Positions 43,391-52,192 of a stretch of DNA of 64,000 nucleotides are shown one piece after another (within the stretch, counting starts at the first letter, position 1; every line of letters begins with the position of its first letter). The DNA is from Longimicrobiales bacterium (lineage in GTDB: Bacteria > Gemmatimonadota > Gemmatimonadetes > Longimicrobiales > Gaopeijiaceae): positions 124,001 to 188,000 of the forward strand of contig JAQWPM010000012.1 of NCBI GenBank assembly GCA_029245345.1, in the 5' to 3' direction. A model generated the notes under the pieces. It was not told the origin of the DNA. It saw nothing but the letters and a program-made list of their open reading frames with translations, and searched no databases. A program made the position numbers and the translations under genes.

Positions 43391-44245
43391 TCAGCAGCCC
43401 CCGAACCGAGTACCGAACAGGACGGTGACCCCCAGGTCGGGGCTCGTCGACGTCCATCCTCGCGCAGCCATGATCCGGAGCCATTGCTGTCCCCCGACCT
43501 GCACGCCGACGCGAACCTCTCCCACATTCTCGTTTCCGCGGCGGTCGCGCTCCGACCGAGGGTCGTGCTGGCCTGTAAACTCGAGGAACGGATCGACGCT
43601 CCCCGCGTCATAGACTGCCGCACCCGAAAACAGGATCGGGTCGATCTGCTCGTGTTGGGGATCCCGCGTGCCGTTTATGCCCGCGCCACCCTCCGCGGAG
43701 AGGTCCCACGGCCCATCGCGTAGCCGGACTCCGACCGTGGTGAAGAAATCTGCCTGGTCACGACCCAGCCCTTCCTTGTTGTCGGTGGTCGGAAGACGAG
43801 ACCCGAAACGAAACGCAAAGCTCACGCGGTCCTTCGGGTTCGTGAGCCAAATCAGCGTAGAGACGCGGATGTCACCCGAGTCCTTCCGTAACGTGCCGTC
43901 CGGGGCACGAGTCCCGGTGACTGGGTCGTCGTAGACGCCCTGACCGTCGAAGAGCCGGTACAACGTACCGCCGATTCGTACAGCCACCCGCTCGTAACTC
44001 CACGTAGCCTGGAAGACACCCAACTCGTAGAGCCGACCATGCGCACCCGCCAACGAAATGCGCTGGTCCACGTGGGCCGCCACACCCATGAGAAAAACCC
44101 CACCAGGTCGATCAAACGTCGACCACCCGATCGGGTCCAGTGGGCGGAGCTGGGCACACGCGTCACTATGCACCACGAGTCCAACGGCCAAGACGAGGCC
44201 GATGCGGAAAGTGCGAAACAGTTGGGAGCGGCGGAGTGCGGGCAT
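43391..44245 (-). CDS. Predicted outer-membrane beta-barrel protein
   Basis: The 284-residue protein has a signal peptide (IGLVLAVGLVVHSDACAQ) and then alternating amphipathic strands with aromatic girdles: LYELGVFQATWSYERVAVRI, VSFAFRFGSRLPTTDN, FTTVGVRLRDGPWDLSAEGG, ending LGVTVLFGTRFGGC. This pattern is usual for small outer-membrane barrels. It is not clearly assigned to a family. It converges on the histidine phosphatase gene. Confidence 0.65.
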   Translation of the reverse strand: MPALRRSQLFRTFRIGLVLAVGLVVHSDACAQLRPLDPIGWSTFDRPGGVFLMGVAAHVDQRISLAGAHGRLYELGVFQATWSYERVAVRIGGTLYRLFDGQGVYDDPVTGTRAPDGTLRKDSGDIRVSTLIWLTNPKDRVSFAFRFGSRLPTTDNKEGLGRDQADFFTTVGVRLRDGPWDLSAEGGAGINGTRDPQHEQIDPILFSGAAVYDAGSVDPFLEFTGQHDPRSERDRRGNENVGEVRVGVQVGGQQWLRIMAARGWTSTSPDLGVTVLFGTRFGGC

Positions 44246-44273
44246 CAGGCCTGCAATATGAACGGGGACACCG

Positions 44274-44720
44274 CTAGGAGTAAGGCCAGAATCGAATCAG
44301 GCGCCGATCATACGGAATCGACTGCTCACCGCCTGCCTGTAGATGCGCGCGCATGCCCGATCCGAGCTCCGCCGCCAACGACCCTGGAATCTCTTACACC
44401 GCAGCCCATTCGGTCAGCGCCATCTGCAGATCGATCGCGTCTTCGTTCCCAAGCGCGATCGACGCCTTTCCCTGGACCGTGACTGCGCACCCAAACTCCA
44501 GCCGCGTGGCTCTGTCGAACTCGCGTTGGGCCCCATCGGCGTCCCCTGACCAGAGCAGAATCCGGCCCAACTCCCTTTCGATGGCCGGTGACAGGCGATC
44601 TAGGTCGACGGTCTGAAGAGCATCGGCCATCGCGTCCGGGACGCCTGCCCATCTCGGCCAAGACGTTGGCACGCCAGTGGCGAGCCGGCCCCCGAGACAG
44701 CTCTAATTCTTGTCCTCGCT
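44274..44720 (-). pseudogene. Relic of a TPR-rich protein
   Basis: The frame reads LDRLSPAIERELGRILLWSG, DADGAQREFDRATRLEFGCA and TVQGKASIALGNEDAIDLQM, TPR-like helix pairs, then ALTEWAAV, TAA, and in the same frame EIPGSLAAELGSGMRAHLQA up to TAG 44276-44274. The upstream reading is broken by frame changes. The remaining bases to 44876 show nothing else recognisable. Confidence 0.4.
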
Positions 44721-44876
44721 CATGTCGACGAACGGCCCTTCTTCTCGAGTCTTCGGAGCACTCGACACATCGCACTCTCCTCGGCACGGAATTCCGCTCC
44801 GGTCGTCTCACGAATCCAGCGTGATACGCCGTATCCGTGCAGCGGTGCGCGGCTAAGCGTCTTTGGAAGCCAACTT

Positions 44877-45893
44877 CTAGGGCATACCGCTGGTGGAGTG
44901 TATCTCGCCGTCCTTCGTGACTAGAAGACCCTCAACTCCAGCCATACCATCCAACAATGGCAACGCTTTTCCAGGCCCGAGAACCAAGGAGGCCGTCGAG
45001 AGTGCATCCGCCTCCATCGCACTCTCTGCCACTACCGAAACGCCCGCAGTCTCCTCTGGGGATACGCCGGTTCTTGGATCGATGATGTGGTGATGGCTCC
45101 GATCTTCGGTAAATGACTGCATAGAGTCGCCCGAGGTAGCCACGGATCGTCCAGCCAGGTCGACGACCCCAACGAGCCGAGCCGTACGAGGATGCTGCAA
45201 CCCGATTCTCCAGGGGTCCTCTTTGGAGCGTTCACCACCTGACGCGATATCTCCTCCGGCGTCGACCAGGACCCGTTCGGCTCCGGCGCGAACTAGAGCC
45301 TGGACGGTTCGGTCCACGACGTACCCTTTGCCGATGCCGTCCAGAGTGACCCCCATGTCCGGTCGCATCAGTGCCACGCGCTCCTCCGAGACGACGACGT
45401 TCTGATGTCCTACGCGCTGGACCGTCCGGCGAAGGACATCCGGCTCGGGTGGGCGACCTGACACTGAGAAGCTGGAGGCGTGCACTTCGAGCAATGGCAG
45501 CACCGTCGGGTCGAACGCACCATCCGTCATGCGTGCGATGTGTAACGCCGATTCGAGTACGGTGACCAGATCATGAGACGGCGTCATCACCTCGCCCGCG
45601 CGGTTCAGTATCGACAGCGCCGAGTCCGTCCGATGTCGACTGAGAATCGACTCAAGGCGATCGATCTCGGCAAAGGCCCCACGGATCATCTCGTGCGCTC
45701 CATCTCGATCCGGGTGCACGACGTCGATCTCGACCAGCGTGCCGAGTCGGGCTTTTGACACACTCACCCGGTGGAGTCCAGCACGGCGGATGATTTCCAT
45801 GGCCGTGTGCCCACCCGCGACAGCAGCGATGCCCACCGCCGCAGTGATCCTCAAAGCATCTCGGCGGCTGACCGACGGCGGATCAAACGACAT
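44877..45893 (-). CDS. apbE: FAD:protein FMN transferase (ApbE)
   Basis: The 338-residue protein attaches FMN from FAD to a Thr or Ser in target proteins outside the cytoplasm. It carries a Tat-type signal (SRRDALRITAAVGIAAVAGG). Family motifs are KARLGTLVEIDVVHPD, LDGIGKGYVVDRTVQALV, VLVDAGGDIASGG and DRSHHHIIDPRTGVSPEE with the metal-binding Asp. Its start overlaps the end of the NosR-like gene by 11 bases, so the neighbour is the likely substrate. Confidence 0.93.
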   Translation of the reverse strand: MSFDPPSVSRRDALRITAAVGIAAVAGGHTAMEIIRRAGLHRVSVSKARLGTLVEIDVVHPDRDGAHEMIRGAFAEIDRLESILSRHRTDSALSILNRAGEVMTPSHDLVTVLESALHIARMTDGAFDPTVLPLLEVHASSFSVSGRPPEPDVLRRTVQRVGHQNVVVSEERVALMRPDMGVTLDGIGKGYVVDRTVQALVRAGAERVLVDAGGDIASGGERSKEDPWRIGLQHPRTARLVGVVDLAGRSVATSGDSMQSFTEDRSHHHIIDPRTGVSPEETAGVSVVAESAMEADALSTASLVLGPGKALPLLDGMAGVEGLLVTKDGEIHSTSGMP

Positions 45894-48009
45894 CGCCAGC
45901 CTCCTGCGTAGACTCGGTCTGAATCTGAATGAGACGCTCGTTGACGTCGCTCATCTCGTGACGACACACGCCAGCCTTTTCGATCAGTTTGATCTCGCAG
46001 ACATTGCAGCGAACACATTCCTTGAAGTCGACCGTGCTTTTTTCGATCGCCCCGGTCGGGCACTTCTGTTCGCACACGTTGCAGTGACCGCATTGCGGCA
46101 CGCGTGCGATGCGCTTCAACGAGATGAGTGACCCGACGGCAAGGGCTGCACCCAACGGACAGGCGTACCGGCAGTAGAAGCGCGGGATCACTGCAGAGGC
46201 GGCCAGAATCAGACCGGCGATCAGCCACAGAATTCTAGACGGTGACCCGAAGAAGATCGTGGCAAATGGCTCGAAGTACTGGTAGAGACTGACTCGGCTT
46301 CCCGCGATGGCCGGAACCAGAATCACGGCCAAGATTCCATACTTCAGGTAGAGACCTGGGCGGTGAATTCGCTTCGGGACGGCAATCTGGAATCGCTTGG
46401 GGACAATCCGGTCCAGGAGGTCCTGAAGCGCCCCAAATGGGCATAGGTACCCGCAGAAGACACGTCCCCAGAACAGGGTCGTCAGGAGCGTGAACGACAC
46501 GATGATCAGGAGCGGGATGTCGCTCAGGAAGACAGACGGGCCCCTCCAGATGGCTGCGGTGATGTGCGACACCGAGAGGAACCCACCGTCGACGAAGCCG
46601 AGGTAGACCAACGTCACGGTGAGCGAGGCTCCACGAAGCAGCATTCGCTTCGAAAAGAACGCGGCCATGGCGAGAAGGATCGTGATCACCATGCCGATGA
46701 GGCGCGGCCAAGAGATGTCTAACAAGGTCCGTTCGAGGACGGTCTCTTCTTGTACGACGGTGAAGTCGAGGACGGGAGCGGCGGGGACCGCTGGGACATC
46801 GTCAATCAACACAGGCGCTGCTACGGCCGGCACCACGTCTTCCACTGGCACCTCCGCAACCGTCACCGGTGGCACGTCCGGAGCGGCCTCATCCGCAGCA
46901 ACCTCCGCCACGTCTTCCTGGGCCTCAGGGGCCTCCGCCGCCGCCTCCGCGGCTTCCACGAGCGTGGCCTCTTCCAGAGCGAGTTGCGCAGTGCCAGTCA
47001 GGAATTCGACCTCGACAGGCTCCTCGAATGCCTCGTGGTCATAGATGATCGTGAAAGGCTTCGACACATCCACCGAACCATCGATGATCATGGCGCCGCT
47101 GATGACAACCTGACCGTCGAGCAGGCCGGCCGCGGCAAGGCCGAAGGGCCTTACCTCTCCCTCACTCAGCTCGATCGTGTCCGCCCCCTGAACCACCGAC
47201 CAACCCTCTCGTTCGAAGAGGCGCAGCCGAGCCCCATCGACGCCGTAGATCAGGAGATGATCGTCGTCACCCCTGGATGCGAGCGCTCTGCGCGCACTGT
47301 TCATGGCGGTCTCACCCACGAGATACTCGCCAAATGGCTCACTCTCGATGTGAACCAAATTGATCTCCGCCGCACCCATAGCGTCCTGAATCAGGAAGGT
47401 CTCGACCATGCCCAGCTGCCGCATTTCGAGCCAGCTCAGCTGCCCGTCGCCATCGTCTGGATTCGAGACGACCTCTGTGGAGAGGTGGGCGATGGCAACC
47501 CGGCGTGCGGCGTCGCGAACCCCGCGCGCGAGCGCCCGAACGCTGATGGTGGCCCGTGATATGCCTTCAACGTCCTGGTAAGGCTTGAAGGCGTCCCCGA
47601 TGTGTTTTCCCGCGAAGTGCTCCTGGAAGCCACGCGCGCGCAAGAAGTCACCCATGCTGCTTTGGATCGACTCCCAATAATACGTGACCCGGACGCCGGT
47701 GATGTGACCTGTGAGGTCCATCCCCACGACCGCCTCGATCGGGCCGCTGTACCCGATCTGTTCGGGAGGAAGATCCGACGTATGGAACGCATACCCGATC
47801 AAGACTTCCTGGCCGGTAGCCGGATCGGTCCGAAACGCCTGCATGACAAGAGGCTCACCGGCGCGGTCCGAGAATCGCTCCGCCTGTGGCATCACCGCCT
47901 GCAGCAGAGTCGGATCGATATCGCGGAGACGTTGTGCCGAGCTATGACTGGGGCACAGAGCCAATGCGAGCAGGAGCACCGCGAAAACGGGCGAGAGGAC
48001 ACGATTCAT
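45883..48009 (-). CDS. NosR-like FMN-binding polyferredoxin membrane protein
   Basis: The 708-residue protein has a signal peptide (VLSPVFAVLLLALALC), then an FMN-binding domain with IEAVVGMDLTGHITGVRVTYY and the attachment region GISRATISVRAL (Thr likely flavinylated). A periplasmic unit and an acidic Ala/Val/Pro-rich linker follow at about 340-415. Several membrane spans then hold WGRVFCGYLCPFGAL and FYCRYACPLGAALAV. The C-terminus has CGHCNVCEQKCPTGAI and CVRCNVCEIKL with a displaced fourth Cys. This is the NosR/NirI layout, moving electrons across the inner membrane to the outside flavin. No nosZ is near. Confidence 0.88.
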   Translation of the reverse strand: MNRVLSPVFAVLLLALALCPSHSSAQRLRDIDPTLLQAVMPQAERFSDRAGEPLVMQAFRTDPATGQEVLIGYAFHTSDLPPEQIGYSGPIEAVVGMDLTGHITGVRVTYYWESIQSSMGDFLRARGFQEHFAGKHIGDAFKPYQDVEGISRATISVRALARGVRDAARRVAIAHLSTEVVSNPDDGDGQLSWLEMRQLGMVETFLIQDAMGAAEINLVHIESEPFGEYLVGETAMNSARRALASRGDDDHLLIYGVDGARLRLFEREGWSVVQGADTIELSEGEVRPFGLAAAGLLDGQVVISGAMIIDGSVDVSKPFTIIYDHEAFEEPVEVEFLTGTAQLALEEATLVEAAEAAAEAPEAQEDVAEVAADEAAPDVPPVTVAEVPVEDVVPAVAAPVLIDDVPAVPAAPVLDFTVVQEETVLERTLLDISWPRLIGMVITILLAMAAFFSKRMLLRGASLTVTLVYLGFVDGGFLSVSHITAAIWRGPSVFLSDIPLLIIVSFTLLTTLFWGRVFCGYLCPFGALQDLLDRIVPKRFQIAVPKRIHRPGLYLKYGILAVILVPAIAGSRVSLYQYFEPFATIFFGSPSRILWLIAGLILAASAVIPRFYCRYACPLGAALAVGSLISLKRIARVPQCGHCNVCEQKCPTGAIEKSTVDFKECVRCNVCEIKLIEKAGVCRHEMSDVNERLIQIQTESTQEAGDVV

Positions 48010-48164
48010 GCGGCGGAGCATAGGTGCCACCCCCCGGCCCCGCAAACGGTGCGAGGGAAGAGAAAACGGAACGAGAAAAGGCGAAAATCACTGCGGGTGA
48101 TGGAGTATCTTTGGGCGAAGAGCGCGCCGTTCGATGCGCTCCCACAGCCTCGTGCTTGGATGCC

Positions 48165-48568
48165 GCAACGGGACGCCGTAACGCGTTCGCGCTGCCTGAC
48201 GGCTTGACCTACGTGACCCGGGGCATCTTGGCACAGTTCGAGTCGGAAGCCGAGTTGGTGGGCGTGCTCGGCCGATGAGATCGGACACGTCACAGCCCGT
48301 CACGGAGTGTCCCAGATCAGTCGGCGGAGATCTCGGACCTCATCGCGGCTGGCGGCCCGAGTACGGGCGGGACGGTGAACCGCGACACCTATTTAGATCG
48401 ACTCAACGGAATGGTCTATGGCCCTTACCCACGAGAGGGTCTCTTTCTGGAAGAACGCTTCGTGCAGCCTGCACTCGCGTTCGACCTGTCATTCTCTCCC
48501 GGATGAGCCGCGTCGACCCCTACGATGTCCTGCCGGCGGACCGGCGGATCAAGCGGGTCTTCGAGTAA
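48165..48568 (+). pseudogene. Relic of an M48-type metallopeptidase with TPR tail
   Basis: The frame reads NAFALPDGLTYVTRGILAQF and ESEAELVGVLG, then a base insertion in the His codon of HExxH (CGAT in place of CAT near 48274), and then EIGHVTARHGVSQI in the shifted frame. After a large internal deletion, C-terminal pieces follow: DTYLDRLNGMVYGPYPREGL and LEERFVQPALAFDLSFSPG, then VDPYDVLPADRRIKRVFE and a stop at 48568. The intact family has about 450 residues or more. Confidence 0.8.
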
Positions 48569-48571
48569 ACC

Positions 48572-50017
48572 TCAGCGCTCGTCCGTCGCCGGACGGAACG
48601 CCTTCAAGACCTCGCGCGTCAAGTCCCAACGGTTGAATCCCTGCCGTCCGTAATCCAAGCCGCGGCGGACAATCACGAGGTCGTGCGTGGGCACAACGAT
48701 GGTGAACTGACCCCGGTTTCCAGCGGTTGAATACGCGTTCGCCGGGACGTCCGTCCGGTCGTTGGGGACCAACCACCACTGCCCACCATACTGCTGCCCG
48801 CGATCTACTGTGGCAGGGGCCGGGGTCCGCGTGAAGTCGATCCAATCTTCGGAGATCAAACGCTCCCCATTCCACACGCCACCGTTCAGGTATAAGAGGC
48901 CAAAGCGCGCAAGGTCTCGTGCGTTCGTGTAGACCTGACTGCTGAGAATGAAGTCGCCGAAGCGGTCCGTGCTCAGGAGCGTGTTACGCATGCCGAGCTT
49001 GTCCAGCAACCGGCGACGCGGGAAAGTCAGATACTCTTCGTCGTCCCCAATCGCGAGCTTCATCGCGAGCACGCCGAGGAGCGTATCGTAGTTCTCGTAA
49101 TCCCAGCTCGTGCCGGGCTCACGGATGGCCGCACGGGACAGGGCACCCTCCACCGAACTCATACCTGCCCAGTACGACAGCCCTGAACCGGTCGCGTACT
49201 CCATGCCCCCGTTGTCCACGGTCTCGAGACCGCTCGACATGTTGAGCAGGTGCCGAAGCGTGATCTGGTTCCTCGGATCTCCTTCAGGAGCTTGCTGCTG
49301 AGGGAGCCACTCCAGCCCAATGGGATCGTCCAAGGACATCTTCCCCTCGTCCACCAACATCCCCACCAGAGTCACTGCAATGCTCTTAGCCGTCGACCAC
49401 GTGCGGGTGCGGGTCGTCATGTCTACGCCCGGCGCATACCGCTCGTGCACGATCTGTCCCTTATGCACGACCATGAGGCTGAGCGTTACCTGCTCGGGTG
49501 ATTCCCGGTCGAAAGCCCAATCAGACGCGCCCATGAGGGCCTCCCAATCCACGCCTGTGGCGCTCGTCGCGCCCCCGATGAGGTCACCGTCCGGCCAAGC
49601 AATCTGCGAAGCGTCGCCGGCCATGGGCGGCATGGGATGGATCGGCAGACCGTCGATGTCTTCCCAAGTCTGGTCCGGGGGCATGATCACGCACCCAATC
49701 CCGTCCCTGAACGCAGCTCTCATGACGGGGACACCATCTTCAGTCCCGATGGCTACCGCTTTGCGATCCCAGTCCACCTCGAAGTCACCCGCCTCTGGCG
49801 TGCCAACATCCCGATTCACGTAGGCGAGTTCCTGGTCGAAGACCTGTTCGAGCGTCCGGTTCGACGTAAAGAGACCGTTGCACTGCAGGATCGCTTGGAC
49901 CCCTCGCTGCACCATCTCACGTTGGGGTCCCCAGTAGTCGAAACCGCCCCTCTGGGCCGAAGCGTCAGACGGAGCGAGAAGGAGGACTGCGATGATCGCG
50001 AATAGGATTCGTTTCAT
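48572..50017 (-). CDS. Secreted class C beta-lactamase-family serine hydrolase
   Basis: The 481-residue protein has a signal peptide (ILFAIIAVLLLAPSDASAQ), an N-terminal extension of about 150 residues, and then the catalytic domain. The S-x-x-K motif is STAK in RTWSTAKSIAVTLVGML, the second Tyr motif is YENYD in SWDYENYDTLLGVLA, and the C-terminal part holds STAGNRGQFTIVVP and ends VIVRRGLDYGRQGFN. This suggests an esterase or D-amino-peptidase role. It converges on the M48 relic. Confidence 0.87.
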   Translation of the reverse strand: MKRILFAIIAVLLLAPSDASAQRGGFDYWGPQREMVQRGVQAILQCNGLFTSNRTLEQVFDQELAYVNRDVGTPEAGDFEVDWDRKAVAIGTEDGVPVMRAAFRDGIGCVIMPPDQTWEDIDGLPIHPMPPMAGDASQIAWPDGDLIGGATSATGVDWEALMGASDWAFDRESPEQVTLSLMVVHKGQIVHERYAPGVDMTTRTRTWSTAKSIAVTLVGMLVDEGKMSLDDPIGLEWLPQQQAPEGDPRNQITLRHLLNMSSGLETVDNGGMEYATGSGLSYWAGMSSVEGALSRAAIREPGTSWDYENYDTLLGVLAMKLAIGDDEEYLTFPRRRLLDKLGMRNTLLSTDRFGDFILSSQVYTNARDLARFGLLYLNGGVWNGERLISEDWIDFTRTPAPATVDRGQQYGGQWWLVPNDRTDVPANAYSTAGNRGQFTIVVPTHDLVIVRRGLDYGRQGFNRWDLTREVLKAFRPATDER

Positions 50018-50104
50018 TGTGCGGGCCGGTGCGCGGACTGGTCAGATGGAGTGCGCATGATACGCCGACCTCTTGAGACGCGCGACCATCTCTAGGACGG
50101 TTCA

Positions 50105-50800
50105 TCCTGGGCCCGACGATTGAATAGCTTGGCCGGGATCCGTGTCCCCAATCAGCCGATCCACATCCTCTTCGGCTTCCAGACGAATGGTCTCGTGTGT
50201 GAGTCTCTCAAGCTCTTCGTCTCGGCCCTACACGGTTTCGAGCCATTCCGAGATGTCCTCGCGGGCGAGTTCTAGAATTCTGGCAGTCCGTCCCGAAACG
50301 CAGAGATCTCGCCTAGCACACCGAGGGCTCTCCTCACGCTCACCCACTCGCGGATCCTGATCAGCGTGAACGCCAAGCTGACCACAGACGCTTTGAGCGA
50401 ACGCACCTTGTTGTCGAACAGGCCTTCGTACCCGGGGATGCCGTTCTCCCAGCGCTTGTTCAGCGCGGAACCCAACCGGGTGTGACGCGAGAGTTCCTTG
50501 TCGAGCTGAGACATCACCTTGTCGCTCAGACCTTCCTTCCTGAGCTGTAGTACCGTCGGCGCCCACCCGTCCTGCCACTGGGCGACCTCAATCTCCTTAG
50601 AGCCGTGCCAAACCCGGCTTCGCCTTTCGGGCGAGGAACGTCTTCCCCTTATACGAGTGCTGCCTTCTGAGCGTCGATCAGCGTGGGGTTGTGTCGTCCG
50701 GTGAGGTCGCCTTCGACCGCAGCGATCTTCGCCCGCTCGTCCCGGGCGCTATTGATTACCCCTCACGCCTCGCGCTCAGCCTCGCGTAGGTTCGGATGGC
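50105..50800 (-). pseudogene. Decayed gene of unrecognised family with coiled-coil end
   Basis: Several frames connect in order: RDERAKIAAVEGDLTGRHNP, TLIDAQKAALV, YKGKTFLARKAKPG, WHGSKEIEVAQWQDGWAPTV, LQLRKEGLSDKVMSQLDKEL, TRLGSALNKRWENGIPGYEG, VRSLKASVVSLAFTLIRIRE, then RILELAREDISEWLETV, TAG and GRDEELERLTHETIRLEAEE with DVDRLIGDT. Frameshifts and stops show decay. The family is not recognised. The rest, to 50882, shows nothing clear. Confidence 0.5.
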
Positions 50801-50882
50801 GTCCAGCGAGTCGTAGGTGCGTGAGCAGCCAGTAGTACTGTCTTACATTTATCCGATCCCACTGCTTGAACACTGAGACATC

Positions 50883-52187
50883 ATGAAAGCCCGACTCTCT
50901 CTTTCCGGTCTGCTGACGATCGCGCTCGTCACTCCCTTGATGGGGCAGAGCCTCTCTGACGTCGAACGGCGTATCGCGTCTGAGGTAGACGCGGCTGCCG
51001 AAGAGGCCATCGCGTTGCTCGAACGAACCGTGAACCTCAACAGTGGCTCCATGAACTTCGACGGTGTGCGCGAAATCGGCGTGCTCTTCCGGGAGGAGTT
51101 CGACCGGTTAGGCTTCGAAACTGAGTGGATCGACGGCGCATCGTTTGAGCGAGCGGGACACTTGGTCGCGCGACGGGAGGGATCAGGTCCGAAGCTTCTT
51201 CTGATTGGACATTTGGACACGGTCTTCGAGCCGACCAGCCCGTTCCAGAGCTTCGTGCGCGATGGTGACCGCGCCACCGGACCGGGCGTGGTCGACATGA
51301 AAGGCGGCAACGTCGTGATCGTTCATGCGCTCAAAGCTCTTCAGGTCAGCGGACAGTTGGACCGGATGAGCATCACCATCGTGATGACCGGCGACGAAGA
51401 GCGCAGCGGCCGACCGCTCGACCTCGCCCGCGCAGACTTGATCGCCGCGGCCGAGTGGGCCGACATCGCGATTGCGTTCGAAAACGGCGACGGCAATCCT
51501 GCGACGGCGGTCGTGGCCCGCCGGGGATCGACCGGGTGGAGGCTCGAGGTTGGAGGCAACCCCGCGCATTCTTCTCAAATCTTCCAGCCCGAAGTGGGCG
51601 CCGGAGCGATCTACGAGGCGTCTCGGATCCTCACCGCCTTTTATGACCGACTCGCCGGGCAGCCGCTGCTCACATTCAACCCAGGCGTCATCCTAGGCGG
51701 GACCGATGTGGAATACGATGCGTTCACGTCAGGCGGCTCCGCCTTCGGGAAGAGCAACGTGGTCGCCGAAGGCGTGGTGGTGACGGGTGACCTCCGAACG
51801 ATCACGCTCGACCAACTGGAAGAAGCACGCGCGACAATGCGGGTGGCCACGACGGAGAACCTGCCGAGCACCTCAGCGTCGATCACGTTCAGCGACGGCT
51901 ACCCGCCACTCGCACCGACCGATGGCAACCACGCCCTGCTCGCGCGGTTCAGTCAGGTAAGTCAGGACCTGAGTATGGGCGAAGTAGCAGCAGTGGATCC
52001 CCGCAACGCGGGCGCGGCCGACGTCTCGTTCACAGCCGGCCTCGTCGACATGGCCTTGGACGGGCTAGGCCCGGGTGGCGGCAACGCGCACACAGTCGAA
52101 GAGTGGATCGATTTGCCGACGTTGGCGATCCAGACCAAACGGGCGGCCGTGCTGATGCATCGGCTCACGTTACGACCGGGTGCCTAA
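50883..52187 (+). CDS. Secreted M20-family metallopeptidase (glutamate carboxypeptidase-like)
   Basis: The 434-residue protein has a signal peptide (ARLSLSGLLTIALVTPLMGQ). Metal ligands lie in KLLLIGHLDTVFEP (His, Asp), GPGVVDMKGGNVVIVHALKA (bridging Asp) and VMTGDEERSGRPLDLARADL (Glu-Glu), and the late GPGGGNAHTVEEWIDL has His. The middle is the dimerisation domain (RRGSTGWRLEVGGNPAHSSQ). It removes C-terminal Glu-type residues or dipeptides. It ends 5 bases before the convergent DUF4105 gene. Confidence 0.92.
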   Translation: MKARLSLSGLLTIALVTPLMGQSLSDVERRIASEVDAAAEEAIALLERTVNLNSGSMNFDGVREIGVLFREEFDRLGFETEWIDGASFERAGHLVARREGSGPKLLLIGHLDTVFEPTSPFQSFVRDGDRATGPGVVDMKGGNVVIVHALKALQVSGQLDRMSITIVMTGDEERSGRPLDLARADLIAAAEWADIAIAFENGDGNPATAVVARRGSTGWRLEVGGNPAHSSQIFQPEVGAGAIYEASRILTAFYDRLAGQPLLTFNPGVILGGTDVEYDAFTSGGSAFGKSNVVAEGVVVTGDLRTITLDQLEEARATMRVATTENLPSTSASITFSDGYPPLAPTDGNHALLARFSQVSQDLSMGEVAAVDPRNAGAADVSFTAGLVDMALDGLGPGGGNAHTVEEWIDLPTLAIQTKRAAVLMHRLTLRPGA

Positions 52188-52192
52188 GTCCG

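Noticed and set aside
12383-50578. Three relics are interrupted by TAG (12946-12944, within 28013-28530, and within 50105-50800), suggesting amber readthrough or recoding
   Set aside because: TAG is the normal terminator of several intact genes here (for example the sulfocyanin-like gene, the GMC oxidase and the D-aminoacylase at 14953), no suppressor tRNA is visible, and other relics show TGA, TAA and frameshifts.
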